A stretch of DNA of 64,000 nt, from assembly GCF_025628965.1 (NCBI RefSeq), contig NZ_JAOTEN010000003.1, positions 277,064 through 341,063 on the forward strand. The letters are read 5' to 3'. The notes under the pieces are model-generated. The model was not told the DNA's origin. It did no database searches and saw only the letters and a program-made list of their open reading frames with translations. The position numbers and the translations under genes were made by a program. Source of the DNA: Chryseobacterium gilvum. GTDB lineage: Bacteria; Bacteroidota; Bacteroidia; Flavobacteriales; Weeksellaceae. Within the stretch, counting starts at the first letter, position 1, and the number at the start of each line of letters is the position of its first letter. Positions 1 through 9,361 of this stretch are shown here, piece after piece.

Positions 1-266
1 AAAATATATTCTCCATTAGCTTTATTTAGAGCATTTTCAAAATTTTTCGCAACATATACGAAACTAAATTTCTGCTTCTCTTTTTTATGATGATATATTT
101 TAATTCTCGTATCGTTAAAACTATGTATAACTGATATTGTATTATCCAGTGATCCATCATCTGAAATAATAATTTCATCATCATCGGCAAGCTGAATAAG
201 GATCGAATCAAGCTGTTGCCTTATATATTTTTCACCATTATAAGTAGCTATGCAAACGGAAATCAT
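1..266 (-). CDS. Glycosyltransferase family 2, N-terminal part (runs off the left edge)
   Basis: The minus strand encodes a GT-A fold N-terminus starting MISVCIATYNGEKYIRQQL, with the nucleotide-binding strand SVCIATYNG and the acidic motif IIISDDGSLDNT. These are hallmarks of GT2 enzymes, which transfer a sugar from a nucleotide donor to a lipid-linked glycan on the cytoplasmic face of the membrane. Only the first 88 codons are present; the acceptor-binding half lies outside the window. The ATG overlaps the stop of the gene upstream as ATGA, so the two are probably translationally coupled. Donor and acceptor cannot be told from this fragment. Confidence 0.85.
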   Translation of the reverse strand, partial: MISVCIATYNGEKYIRQQLDSILIQLADDDEIIISDDGSLDNTISVIHSFNDTRIKIYHHKKEKQKFSFVYVAKNFENALNKANGEYI

Positions 267-1087
267 ATGTTTCTAATAATTGTATATGTTATTTTATACC
301 AATAAAACTTTAGCAAAGATCCATATTCAATTTCCTTTAAAAATTGATACATCTGCAATTGATTGTTAATGGTTTTTTTAATTTTCTTCAGTTGTAAAAT
401 AAAGTAAGCATTGTTCGTCTTCTTAGCCCCCACCTCGTTTTTACTGTGTTGTCTATATAAAATTGTAGGGGTATTAATATATATAATTTTACCCATTTGG
501 GCAACTTTTAGTGCAATCCAATAGTCATGCATCGGAACTTCTTTTTTTAAAGGTAATGAAACCTCTTTGGCTTTATTATTTATAATTACCGTGCAGCCTG
601 TAACCCCATTGCAGACTCCTAGATAATTAAACTTAGATAAAAATTGCTGTTTTAATTTTGAATATTTCCAAAATGAAGGATAAATTTCTGTTAATTCCTG
701 ATCAACCACCTTCAGATCAGTATGCACTAAAATCGGAATATTTGAATTGGCAGCTTCTGCCTGCTGAATTTTTTTGACTGACATCTGAATCTTTTCCGGT
801 AACCAAATATCATCCTGGTCACAAAACATGTAATAATCTGAATTTATATTTTCCAGCAAATAAAGAAATGACTTGCATGCACCTTTTCGGTAAGAATCTT
901 TAATGAAGTGAATATTATGATATCTGATAGAATATTCTTCAATGATTTTCACTGTATTATCTGATGAGCTATCATCTCTAATATATAAATCCCAATTTGT
1001 GTATGATTGTTCTAAAATGGAATTAATTTGTTGTTTTAGAAACTGATCACCATTGTAAGTGGATAATAATATGGCTACATTTATCAT
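263..1087 (-). CDS. Glycosyltransferase family 2 (locus B)
   Basis: A protein of about 274 residues with a complete GT-A core: VAILLSTYNGDQFL near residue 5, RDDSSSDNT near 35, and the metal-binding DQDDIWLPEK near 90. DxDD followed by W is typical of rhamnosyl- and related GT2 transferases of capsule and O-antigen loci. I chose the ATG at 1087 because the GT2 fold begins there and because it overlaps the stop of the polymerase gene upstream (ATGA); the longer frame adds 27 residues unlike the family. It ends with an ATGA overlap into the next GT2. It probably adds one sugar of the locus B repeat unit. Confidence 0.85.
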   Translation of the reverse strand: MINVAILLSTYNGDQFLKQQINSILEQSYTNWDLYIRDDSSSDNTVKIIEEYSIRYHNIHFIKDSYRKGACKSFLYLLENINSDYYMFCDQDDIWLPEKIQMSVKKIQQAEAANSNIPILVHTDLKVVDQELTEIYPSFWKYSKLKQQFLSKFNYLGVCNGVTGCTVIINNKAKEVSLPLKKEVPMHDYWIALKVAQMGKIIYINTPTILYRQHSKNEVGAKKTNNAYFILQLKKIKKTINNQLQMYQFLKEIEYGSLLKFYWYKITYTIIRNI

Positions 1088-2124
1088 CTTGATACCAGTT
1101 TTATATAATATATATCTATTAGCAATAATCCAAGTGCTAAACACCAAACTATCAATTTTCCAATCCACATGAAGCGTGCTGAGAAAATGAAGATGATTGA
1201 TGGAAAAAGTATGATTTCAACCACTCCGAAAAGTTCTTGAATCCTAAATGCAAAAACCGGAATATCTGAAAAAAACAGAAAAGTAAATAGAGAAATTGCG
1301 TATGTTTTTATTAAAAAAAAGAATGATGGCAAATGAATGCTTATTCGATCTTCAAAATAAACCAGAAGATATAGAATAGCGATTCTCAATAAAAATAAAA
1401 TATTAAATACATTTATGGTCGAATCTTCAATAAAGCCAGCCTCTGTAGCTTCTTTATATACTTCAATTTTACTCTGAAAATAAGGGATCGGTATAGATAA
1501 GTTAAAATAAGTATTTGAAAAATATAATAAATACCCCGCAGGAACCAAAAAAAGATAAGGCTTTAAATTTTTCTTCGTATTATTTACCAAAATCAGAAAA
1601 AGTGCCATTGAGCTTGATTGATGAAAAAAGATAGCAATTATCATAAATACAAAAAAATTCACATAATCATTTTTTGATTTATAATAGAAAGAAATTAATA
1701 AAAACCCTGTTGCGACACCAATTCTAATTTGTGTGATTTCGTGCAGAATATAGTAATGACTCAAATAGATTAAGATTGACCCGTATAAAAAAGGACTTAA
1801 CTTTTTGATTCCGTGTAATTTTGCAACAACGCCTAAAGTAGCATACGTTAATAATAAATAAATGAAGCTTAGGTTAAAATGGTTTTTGATGATATCTTTT
1901 ATAAGTATAAAAGAATATTCGACATCGGCTTTCATATTATTTGTTCTCCACTTGTCAAAATATATATAATAATCGTTGTCAATATCTTTATCTCTAAAGC
2001 CTGCAGTAAGAATTAATAATATTGCCAATACAATTATAATACTTATACTAACTACTTTATTTTTTGTATCAATTATAAAAAAAATTGATACTATTGTAAA
2101 TAAAATGAAAAGTAATAATATCAT
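1084..2124 (-). CDS. EpsG-like polysaccharide polymerase (Wzy role, locus B)
   Basis: 346 residues, almost entirely hydrophobic, with about ten predicted membrane segments. An early TAGFRDKDIDNDYYIYF stretch fits EpsG-family proteins, where GxRxxxxDxxxY follows the first helices. EpsG/Wzy proteins polymerise undecaprenyl-linked repeat units in the periplasmic leaflet. It lies between the flippase and two GT2 genes, the usual place for a polymerase. These proteins are poorly conserved, so the assignment rests on the motif, topology and context. Confidence 0.7.
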   Translation of the reverse strand: MILLLFILFTIVSIFFIIDTKNKVVSISIIIVLAILLILTAGFRDKDIDNDYYIYFDKWRTNNMKADVEYSFILIKDIIKNHFNLSFIYLLLTYATLGVVAKLHGIKKLSPFLYGSILIYLSHYYILHEITQIRIGVATGFLLISFYYKSKNDYVNFFVFMIIAIFFHQSSSMALFLILVNNTKKNLKPYLFLVPAGYLLYFSNTYFNLSIPIPYFQSKIEVYKEATEAGFIEDSTINVFNILFLLRIAILYLLVYFEDRISIHLPSFFFLIKTYAISLFTFLFFSDIPVFAFRIQELFGVVEIILFPSIIFIFSARFMWIGKLIVWCLALGLLLIDIYYIKLVSR

Positions 2125-2212
2125 TTTTGTATTTTAATATTTATTAGTTAAAATGTCTAATTTATCGTTATCTCGTCTTGATTATAATCATTATTATTAT
2201 CGCTACAACTTA

Positions 2213-3664
2213 TTATTTCACCGTTTTTATCAATCTACCCAACATATGGTAAGTTTCTTTTTCTTTTAATAAAATTAATGTTAACAGGTAAATGCCCCAA
2301 GAACATAGAGAGATCAACACAAAGTACAATATTCCTTTCTGAAAAAATATAATTAGGGGTATAGAAACCAACAGCATAGCAAAAGAAGCTGTTATAATTT
2401 TATAAAAATTTCCGGAAAATAGTTTTGGCAGCATTGAGTTCTTTTTTAAAAAGAAAGACATAATTATTATTGCTAATAATTCAGATAAAACTCCAACAAC
2501 CGCTGCGCCATTTTGTTGATAATACTTTATTGCGAAAAAGTTAACTGCAATACTAAATACCGCAGATATCAAAGTAGCATAGGTATATATTTTCTCTTTG
2601 TTTTGAGGATATAATATTAAAAAACCCATGAAATAAGCAATACTTACTATAATACACAGAGGAGAAATAATTCTCATGGTTAATATAGATGACTCAAACC
2701 CCTTGCCTGCAATAAGATTTATAATAGGCTCTGCAAAAACTAAAAAATAAACTGTAAATGGCAATGATGCTAAAAGTAGAAAAGTAAAACTTTTATGAAG
2801 GTATACAAAGTATAATTCTTTGTCTTCTTTATAAAGAAAGGATAATCTGGGTAACATGACGGCTCCAATAATGGTAATAAAACTAATTACAAATCTAACC
2901 AATCTGTTGGCCACAGAATAATATCCAATATTTTTGTCGTCCGCCAGCATTCCGATCAGCAGATAATCTAAATAGAGATAAATACTAACAGAAATTGTTG
3001 CTATAAACATTGTCAATATAGGCTTAATATGCCTTCTAACATTTAAGAGTTTTATAGATTTCCGTTCTCTATAAATAATCTTAGATAATACGTAAAAATT
3101 AAGAATGTTTGCACCGCAGCTTGTAAGAACTATACAAAAAGCATAAATATCAGAATCGTCTGAAGATTTAATAAACAAAAACATTAATATAACCATCAAG
3201 ATTCTTACCCCCACATAGCGCAGAGTAATATATAATTGGTCTTCAACTCCCTGAAAATACCATTCAGCTCCGATATTAGTTAAAAATATCATAGAGCTCA
3301 TAATAAGAATAATATCCCTATAGCTCGCAAAATAATTTAAATTATATAATACCCCGAAAAGCAGTAAATAAGAGATGATACTGGTCACTCCCAGTATAAT
3401 TAATAATTCAGTAAGAATCTTTGCCCTGACTGCAGGTTTATTTCTAACTTTTGAAATTTCCCTTATACCATACATTGGGATTCCCAATGCGGTAAAAAGT
3501 AAAAAATAATTGATAATTGTGTTGATATATTCTACTTTACCAATATATTCTGGACCCAAAACTCTATTGATATAAGGCATGGTAAGAAGACCGACAGCAG
3601 CACCAGATCCCATTCTTATTACATTAAGTATATAATTAGATTTTAAACTAAGAGTCCTTTTCAA
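2213..3664 (-). CDS. Wzx-type oligosaccharide flippase (locus B)
   Basis: 483 residues with about 12-14 hydrophobic segments. The N-terminus has the Wzx/RfbX signature (GAAVGLLTMPYINRVLGPEY, then YGIREISKVR). It would move the lipid-linked repeat unit across the inner membrane. The start is a TTG at 3664; there is no ATG near the expected N-terminus, and the next Met (residue 18) would cut into the first helix. The gene follows the Wzc gene by 7 bases. A second, distinct flippase is encoded at 21623-23104. Confidence 0.85.
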   Translation of the reverse strand: MKRTLSLKSNYILNVIRMGSGAAVGLLTMPYINRVLGPEYIGKVEYINTIINYFLLFTALGIPMYGIREISKVRNKPAVRAKILTELLIILGVTSIISYLLLFGVLYNLNYFASYRDIILIMSSMIFLTNIGAEWYFQGVEDQLYITLRYVGVRILMVILMFLFIKSSDDSDIYAFCIVLTSCGANILNFYVLSKIIYRERKSIKLLNVRRHIKPILTMFIATISVSIYLYLDYLLIGMLADDKNIGYYSVANRLVRFVISFITIIGAVMLPRLSFLYKEDKELYFVYLHKSFTFLLLASLPFTVYFLVFAEPIINLIAGKGFESSILTMRIISPLCIIVSIAYFMGFLILYPQNKEKIYTYATLISAVFSIAVNFFAIKYYQQNGAAVVGVLSELLAIIIMSFFLKKNSMLPKLFSGNFYKIITASFAMLLVSIPLIIFFQKGILYFVLISLCSWGIYLLTLILLKEKETYHMLGRLIKTVK

Positions 3665-3671
3665 AATTCAA

Positions 3672-6032
3672 TTAATTACCCAGAAATTTCTGCCACCATT
3701 TTTTATCTTCAGCTTGATAGCCGTAGCCATATTTATTGCCATATCCGAAATTTGAATCAGATATCCCGTTTAAAACAATACCTACATTTTTAAGTTTGGA
3801 TTCTTCTACAGAAGTATTTAAAAACTCTATATAGCTTTTTTCCGTAACCTCAGATCTAGTGACAAATACAATTACATCACTCTTATCTGCAATAAGGAAA
3901 GAATCTGTAACTAATAAAAGCGGCGCTGTATCCAAAACAATATATTTATACTTATTTTGAGATTTTATAGAATGTAAAAGTTCATCTAATTTGCCATTTT
4001 GCAATAGATCTGTAGGATTGGGAGGTATAGAGCCTGAATAAATAAAATCACAGTTTTCATTATATCCGCTTGGATGAATTATTTCCTCAATTGCAGTTAT
4101 TTCTCCGCTTAAAAACTCGGTTAACCCCTTTGCAGCTTTCATAGAAGGATTATATCGCTGTAACTGCGGATTTCGTATATCTGCTCCGATGACCAAAACT
4201 TTATCTCGAGAAGACGCTAATATAATTGATAAATTAGTTGAAACAAATGTTTTGCCTTCTCCCTTTACAGATGAAGTAACCAAAATAGTTTGAGGCGTAT
4301 CTTTTACTTGTAAGAGAAATCTTAAGTTAGTCACAAATATCCTAAATGATTCAGCCATCGGAGAAACATCATTAAATGCAACTAAATTGTTTTGTCTATT
4401 CTTAAACTTAGGAATCTCTGCAATTACCGGCAGTTTTGTGAGCTTTGACAGATCTGATCTGTTGATGATTGTACTTTGTAAAAGTTGTTTTAAATAGATG
4501 AAGATAAATGGAATTAAAGCACCTAATAAAAAGCATACACCCAAAATGATCATTTTTTTAGGAGCTACAGGTTTTTTAAAAACGAATGCTTTATCAATCA
4601 CTCTTGCCTTTTCAGCAGTGATTTCCATAGTGATCGCAGCCTCTTCCCGCTTTTGCAGAAGCAATAAATACAGATTTTCTTTTATCTGCTGTTGTCTTTC
4701 TATGCTTCTGAAAAGTTTTTCCTGGGTTGGAATCTTTCCGATCATTTGTTCTGACTCTCCTAATTGACTTTCAACTTTTCTCCTTGCAAATTGTAAAGAA
4801 ATAACATTCTTCTGTAAAGATTCCGTTAATGAAGATTTCATTTCTTCTATTTGCTTATTGGCAATTTTTACTAAGGGATTATCTGGTGTAGCTTCCTGCA
4901 AATATTTATTTCTTTGCAGAACCAGTGAATTATATTCTTGAATTGCCTTTCCTGCTGATTCATTATCCAAACCTATATTAAGCGGCAGAACATCACCTGA
5001 ACCTTTTTTATCAAGAGAATTCTGTAGAATCTTAGTTAATTCCAATTGTGTACCTATCTCTAATAATTGAGTTTTGCTTTGTTCCTTAAGCTGAAGATTT
5101 ATTTTAGCTTCTGTAGGCAGGTCAACAATATTATTACTCGATTTAAATCCTTCTTTTTGAGTTTCTACACTACCCAATTCATTCGATATAAGCGCTATTC
5201 TTTTATCTATAAAATCTTTGCTTTTTTTAGACTCAATATTTTTATCGTTAATTGCATAAATGTTATATTGTCTTACCAACCCATTAAGAAAGTCTTTTGC
5301 TTTATCTTTATTTTGAAAGTCAACAGAAATATTTATTATTGTACCATCTTTATCCAGCAAATCTACCGTTAATGCTTCCTGAAAATCATTAACAGTGCTT
5401 TCAAAATCACTATAATTAAAATAAATTTTTGATATATCTGTTTTATAAGGCGCTTGAAAATTGGGATTTTTACGAATCATTATAACTGCAAAAGGCAGGC
5501 TTGTTGTTGTATTGAATGACGTTACAATATCTTTTTCCCATTCTTTGGAAGACAGTATTACATCATTATTTTTGGTTTTAATATACACCGGCTCTTTAGG
5601 CAAATCTATATTCTTTTTTTCTTGGATTACATTTATTATATAGGGATTGGTGGTCCCATAAAGTTCTAAATCGCTAAATCTTTGCTTAGAATAAGTAGAA
5701 ATTTGAAAATTATTATCTTTTAAAACATCTTCCACAATAGTTTTAGAACTAAAAACCCCAAGTTCATTTTCAATACTATTGGTACCCATTCCGGAAAAAG
5801 CACCAAAACTTTGTAAAACACCAAAATCTCCAGATGCAGAAGACATTTTTTTAGCATCCTTTATTAGCACTGATGTTTGAATCTTATAAACAGGGGCTAT
5901 AGATTTTATGATAAAAATTCCTAATAGCAACATTGTGAAAATTATAGCGACAAAGTATTTCCATCTCCTTAAATAAGGAGCTAGTATTTCGTTGAGGTCA
6001 GTTTTTTCTTTATTATTGTAATTCTTATCCAT
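3672..6032 (-). CDS. wzc: Wzc-type polysaccharide co-polymerase / tyrosine autokinase (locus B)
   Basis: 786 residues. The order is an N-terminal membrane helix near 30-50, a Wzz-like periplasmic domain rich in coiled coil, a second helix near 490-515, and a cytoplasmic BY-kinase. The kinase has Walker A SSVKGEGKT near 590, Walker A' VLVIGADIRNPQ, and Walker B YIVLDTAPLLLVTD. The C-terminal tail carries a Tyr cluster (YGNKYGYGY), the autophosphorylation site in this family. It controls chain length and export together with Wza. No wza lies in locus B inside the window, so it may use the locus A Wza (32257-33066). The Wzc at 29857-32232 is a paralogue. Confidence 0.92.
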   Translation of the reverse strand: MDKNYNNKEKTDLNEILAPYLRRWKYFVAIIFTMLLLGIFIIKSIAPVYKIQTSVLIKDAKKMSSASGDFGVLQSFGAFSGMGTNSIENELGVFSSKTIVEDVLKDNNFQISTYSKQRFSDLELYGTTNPYIINVIQEKKNIDLPKEPVYIKTKNNDVILSSKEWEKDIVTSFNTTTSLPFAVIMIRKNPNFQAPYKTDISKIYFNYSDFESTVNDFQEALTVDLLDKDGTIINISVDFQNKDKAKDFLNGLVRQYNIYAINDKNIESKKSKDFIDKRIALISNELGSVETQKEGFKSSNNIVDLPTEAKINLQLKEQSKTQLLEIGTQLELTKILQNSLDKKGSGDVLPLNIGLDNESAGKAIQEYNSLVLQRNKYLQEATPDNPLVKIANKQIEEMKSSLTESLQKNVISLQFARRKVESQLGESEQMIGKIPTQEKLFRSIERQQQIKENLYLLLLQKREEAAITMEITAEKARVIDKAFVFKKPVAPKKMIILGVCFLLGALIPFIFIYLKQLLQSTIINRSDLSKLTKLPVIAEIPKFKNRQNNLVAFNDVSPMAESFRIFVTNLRFLLQVKDTPQTILVTSSVKGEGKTFVSTNLSIILASSRDKVLVIGADIRNPQLQRYNPSMKAAKGLTEFLSGEITAIEEIIHPSGYNENCDFIYSGSIPPNPTDLLQNGKLDELLHSIKSQNKYKYIVLDTAPLLLVTDSFLIADKSDVIVFVTRSEVTEKSYIEFLNTSVEESKLKNVGIVLNGISDSNFGYGNKYGYGYQAEDKKWWQKFLGN

Positions 6033-6081
6033 TTTGAAGGATTGTTAAGTCAATTTAAAATTTAATTTTATTTTAAACGTG

Positions 6082-6089
6082 CAAATATA
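6082..6089 (-). promoter_or_regulatory. Promoter-like -7 motif TATATTTG upstream of wzc (locus B)
   Basis: The minus strand reads TATATTTG about 50 bases before the wzc start, matching the Bacteroidetes TAnnTTTG element. No good -33 TTTG lies at the right distance, so this is only a candidate. The rest of the 6033-6236 gap is AT-rich and holds nothing else I can name. Confidence 0.35.
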
Positions 6090-6236
6090 TTTATATTTTA
6101 TAGAAACTGTGCAGTATTATCAATTAATTGTTTAATATTTGTTTTTCAACTTCTTTGTTATTTCACCTACTAATTAACAAACATATTCATATTATTTTTA
6201 ATTTTTTGTTAAATTAAACCAGAATAATCAAGATGT

Positions 6237-6803
6237 TCAAATCATATTTTTAAAAGTTTTCATTAATATCAAAACATCTTTTTGAAAAGAAAAATGATGA
6301 TAGTATTCCAGATTCATTTTTATTTTTTCAGGAAAAATAATTTCGTCATTATATTGTAAAGGATTTTCCTGCAGACTTAGAATATAGTCTTCATTGCGGA
6401 ACATTATTCCCGCTTCACTCGTAAGTCCCGGTTTCAGGTTCAGAATAAGACGCTCGTTTCCGGTGAGCCGGTCATAATAGCCTTCAATATCCGGTCTCGG
6501 TCCTACCAGTGACATATCGCCTTTAAGGATATTAAAGAGTTGCGGAAGCTCATCAAGCTTGGTTTTTCTTAACCAGATTCCGATTTTTGATTTATGAGAA
6601 GTGACGGGATGATAGGTCCTGAATTTATAGATAACAAACTTTCTGCCGTGCCTCCCAATTCTTTCCTGACTGAACAGCCCCGGAAAACCCGTATCCCATG
6701 ATGATATGATGATTAAAATCAAAAAAAGCGGCAGCAGGAGCACAATTGCAATGGAGGTTAACCCATAATCCATCATTGCTTTCCACCAAGGATATTTTTT
6801 CAC
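6237..6803 (-). CDS. Initiating sugar transferase (polyprenyl-phosphate phosphoglycosyltransferase, locus B)
   Basis: A small monotopic PGT of about 189 residues. It has an N-terminal re-entrant hydrophobic segment (LTSIAIVLLLPLFLILIII), then FSQERIGRHGRKFVIYKFRT, and the catalytic region [19 protein letters not shown] followed by LVGPRPD. These motifs transfer a sugar-1-phosphate to undecaprenyl phosphate and so start repeat-unit synthesis. The start is uncertain: a TTG at 6824 lies inside a promoter-like TATATTTG, so I prefer GTG at 6803 or ATG at 6776. It is a second PGT besides 8756-9361, which argues that locus B is a separate pathway. Confidence 0.85.
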   Translation of the reverse strand: MKKYPWWKAMMDYGLTSIAIVLLLPLFLILIIISSWDTGFPGLFSQERIGRHGRKFVIYKFRTYHPVTSHKSKIGIWLRKTKLDELPQLFNILKGDMSLVGPRPDIEGYYDRLTGNERLILNLKPGLTSEAGIMFRNEDYILSLQENPLQYNDEIIFPEKIKMNLEYYHHFSFQKDVLILMKTFKNMI

Positions 6804-6821
6804 ACGTGTTGTATTGGATGG

Positions 6822-6829
6822 CAAATATA
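6822..6829 (-). promoter_or_regulatory. Promoter-like -7 motif TATATTTG for locus B
   Basis: The minus-strand TATATTTG matches the Bacteroidetes -7 consensus and sits just after the locus A terminator and just before the locus B sugar transferase. A start site about seven bases downstream would leave a short leader before GTG 6803. It fits a fresh transcription start for locus B. Confidence 0.5.
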
Positions 6830-6915
6830 GGTAAAAAGTTGAATTTTTCTGCTTCCTTTACCACCTACAATTTTAAATTTCAATACCGGAATATATGTAA
6901 AATATCCCGAAAAAA

Positions 6916-6946
6916 AAATCTGCTTATCATCAAGACAAGCAGATTT
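6916..6946 (-). terminator. Intrinsic terminator ending locus A
   Basis: A perfect 10-bp stem (AAATCTGCTT / AAGCAGATTT) with an 11-base loop. On the minus strand it is followed by a run of T. It lies 8 bases after the stop of the aminotransferase gene, separating locus A from locus B. Confidence 0.85.
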
Positions 6947-6953
6947 AAAGTGA

Positions 6954-8087
6954 TTAAGCAAACAATTGCTTGATTATTTTTGAAATTCTGTCGCGATCTT
7001 GATCGGACAAGTTTGATCCGGAAGGCAAACATAATCCGTTTTCAAATAGTTTTTCGGCAACTTGATCTCCGTAATAAGGAGCATCTTCAAAAACAGGCTG
7101 CATATGCATCGGTTTCCAAAGCGGTCGCGATTCTATATTATCTTCCAGAAAAGCCAGACGTACATCTTCCCGGTTTTTTCCGGTTTTTTCTTCATCAACA
7201 ATAATAGCAGAAAGCCAGTGATTGGAATAATAATCATCCGCAGGTTCTGAAAAAACGGTCACCCCGTCAATATTTTTAAACAGATCTACATAAAAATTAT
7301 GCATTTTTCTACGTGCTTCCACCCTGCTTTTTAATACTTCCATCTGACCACGGCCGATTCCTGCTACAATATTACTCATACGGTAATTAAACCCGATGTG
7401 AGAATGCTGGTAATGGGGAGCGTTGTCCCGTGCCTGAGTAGAAAGAAAAACCGTTTTATCTTTATCTTCCTGAGTGTGACAAACCAATGCGCCGCCACCG
7501 GAAGTGGTGATGATTTTATTTCCGTTGAATGATAAAATACCGAAACGCCCGAATGTTCCGCATGATCTGCCTTTGTAGGTTGATCCTAATGCTTCTGCAG
7601 CGTCTTCAATAACCGGAATCTGATATTTTTCAGCAATTTCTAAAATTTCATCCATTTTAGCAGGCATCCCGTATAAATGGACTACAATAATGGCTTTTGG
7701 CTTCTTACCTTTTGAGATTCTGTCTTCAATCGCTTTTTGCAATGCAACCGGACACATATTCCAGGTATCTTTTTCTGAATCAATAAATACCGGATTTGCG
7801 CCGCAATAAGCAATAGGGTTTGCGGATGCAGAGAACGTCATCGACTGGCAAATGACCTCATCACCATACATCACACCACATTCTATTAATGCTAAATGCA
7901 ATGCTGCTGTTCCCGCTGAAAGGACGGCTACTTTTACATCATCATTTAAAAAAGCTTCCAGATCTTTTTCAAAACCATCTACATTGGGTCCTAAAGGTGC
8001 TACCCAATTGGCATCAAAAGCTTCGTGAATATATTTCAGTTCGTTTCCTCCCATATGAGGTGATGAAAGCCATATTTTGTCTTGCAT
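6954..8087 (-). CDS. pglE: PLP-dependent UDP-4-keto-6-deoxy-GlcNAc aminotransferase, DegT/DnrJ/EryC1 family
   Basis: 377 residues of the DegT/DnrJ/EryC1/StrS fold: SAGTAALHLAL near 57, the cofactor Asp in EDAAEALGS near 162, and the Schiff-base Lys in SFNGNKIITTSGGGA at 191. The N-terminus IWLSSPHMGGNE is typical of PglE/LegC-like enzymes, which form UDP-4-amino-4,6-dideoxy-GlcNAc. The next gene upstream is a PglD-like acetyltransferase and a PglC-like PGT follows, so the UDP-diNAcBac pathway is the natural reading, with the dehydratase at 33167. It is the last gene of locus A. Confidence 0.85.
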   Translation of the reverse strand: MQDKIWLSSPHMGGNELKYIHEAFDANWVAPLGPNVDGFEKDLEAFLNDDVKVAVLSAGTAALHLALIECGVMYGDEVICQSMTFSASANPIAYCGANPVFIDSEKDTWNMCPVALQKAIEDRISKGKKPKAIIVVHLYGMPAKMDEILEIAEKYQIPVIEDAAEALGSTYKGRSCGTFGRFGILSFNGNKIITTSGGGALVCHTQEDKDKTVFLSTQARDNAPHYQHSHIGFNYRMSNIVAGIGRGQMEVLKSRVEARRKMHNFYVDLFKNIDGVTVFSEPADDYYSNHWLSAIIVDEEKTGKNREDVRLAFLEDNIESRPLWKPMHMQPVFEDAPYYGDQVAEKLFENGLCLPSGSNLSDQDRDRISKIIKQLFA

Positions 8088-8098
8088 AGTTCTATTTT

Positions 8099-8746
8099 TT
8101 AGTCGTGAAATTTTATGGGTTTTGCAGGAATTCCTACAGCGGTGCAGTTCGGGGGCAATGATTTTGAAACTACAGCTCCGGCCCCTACAATGGTGTTTTC
8201 TCCTATTTCTAATAAATTGATAATTTTAGCGCCCGTTCCTACATAAACTCCCTGTTCAATTTTTACTTCACCGGAGATATTGACTGAAGGCATAAACGAA
8301 CAATACTCTTCAATAACAGTATCATGTCCTACGGTACACATCAGATTAAGGATCACAAAATCTTTGATGGTAATATTGCAGGTAATAATGGTTCCTTCAC
8401 AGATGATACAGCCTTTTCCTATGGTTACAAACTCATCGGTAACGGAAGCTTTCGGATGTTTGATGGTAGGAAATAAAATATTCTTATTATTAATTTTAGA
8501 AATGATTTTCTTTTTTATTTGGGGATCGCCGATACAGATAACAAGAGAGATCTCTTTTTCGTATTGATTGACATCATGAATACCTCCCAAAACAGGGTAA
8601 TTATTAACAAAAGATCCCTTTTCCAGCGCATCATCAAAAAAACCGATGAATTGATAAGTGTCTGAATTTTCTGTATTGATTGCGTCAATAATTGTTTTTA
8701 CTTCTCTTCCAAATCCTCCTGCACCAAATATGGCAATATTTTTCAT
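8099..8746 (-). CDS. pglD: PglD/NeuD-type sugar O- or N-acetyltransferase
   Basis: 215 residues. The N-terminal PglD_N Rossmann-like domain starts KNIAIFGAGGFGREVKTII. A left-handed beta-helix of hexapeptide repeats follows from about 100 and ends GAGAVVSKSLPPNCTAVGIPAKPIK. The likely catalytic His is in CTVGHDTVIEEY. PglD acetylates the 4-amino group of UDP-4-amino-sugar with acetyl-CoA. Its place between the aminotransferase and the PGT supports this role. Confidence 0.85.
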   Translation of the reverse strand: MKNIAIFGAGGFGREVKTIIDAINTENSDTYQFIGFFDDALEKGSFVNNYPVLGGIHDVNQYEKEISLVICIGDPQIKKKIISKINNKNILFPTIKHPKASVTDEFVTIGKGCIICEGTIITCNITIKDFVILNLMCTVGHDTVIEEYCSFMPSVNISGEVKIEQGVYVGTGAKIINLLEIGENTIVGAGAVVSKSLPPNCTAVGIPAKPIKFHD

Positions 8747-8755
8747 GTATTTAAT

Positions 8756-9361
8756 TTAATTATATCCATTAAAAGGCTCTGCAGTTGCCTGTCCTCCCTG
8801 ATTGATCCCTTCACGTTTAAAAACTTTTTTAAATGTATTTAAAAAAACTTTAAGATCTGTTGCAAACGAGAGATGGTCTACGTACCAAATATCCAGTTCA
8901 AACTTTTTTTCCCAGGAAATGGCGTTTCTTCCGTTGATTTGCGCCCATCCTGTAATACCGGGACGTACATCATGTCTCCGCTTCTGAATTGTATTATACA
9001 AAGGTAAGTATTGTGGCAATAACGGACGTGGTCCTATCAGAGACATATCTCCTTTAAGTATATTTATCAGCTGCGGTATTTCATCTAATGAGGTTTTGCG
9101 TACAAAAGCGCCAATCGCAGTCAGTCTTTCGGCATCAGAAAGCAGATTTCCGGATGCATCTTTTTTATCGTTCATCGTTTTGAATTTGATGATCTTAAAA
9201 ATTTTCTCTTTCAGCCCCGGTCGCGCCTGAAAAAAGAAAGGTTTGCCGTCATTCGCAAAATACAGACCAATGGTCACCACAATAAAAACAGGACTTAAGA
9301 TCAGCAATCCTACGAGTGCGATCATGAAATCTATTATTCTTTTAATATAATTTTTATACAT
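8756..9361 (-). CDS. pglC: PglC-like initiating phosphoglycosyltransferase (locus A)
   Basis: About 201 residues, the PglC size. It has an N-terminal re-entrant helix ([19 protein letters not shown]), then [20 protein letters not shown], and the catalytic stretch [20 protein letters not shown] with [11 protein letters not shown]. PglC transfers phospho-diNAcBac to undecaprenyl phosphate. I start at ATG 9361, which overlaps the previous stop as TGATG; a GTG one codon earlier is possible. With the neighbours it defines the priming step of locus A. Confidence 0.88.
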   Translation of the reverse strand: MYKNYIKRIIDFMIALVGLLILSPVFIVVTIGLYFANDGKPFFFQARPGLKEKIFKIIKFKTMNDKKDASGNLLSDAERLTAIGAFVRKTSLDEIPQLINILKGDMSLIGPRPLLPQYLPLYNTIQKRRHDVRPGITGWAQINGRNAISWEKKFELDIWYVDHLSFATDLKVFLNTFKKVFKREGINQGGQATAEPFNGYN

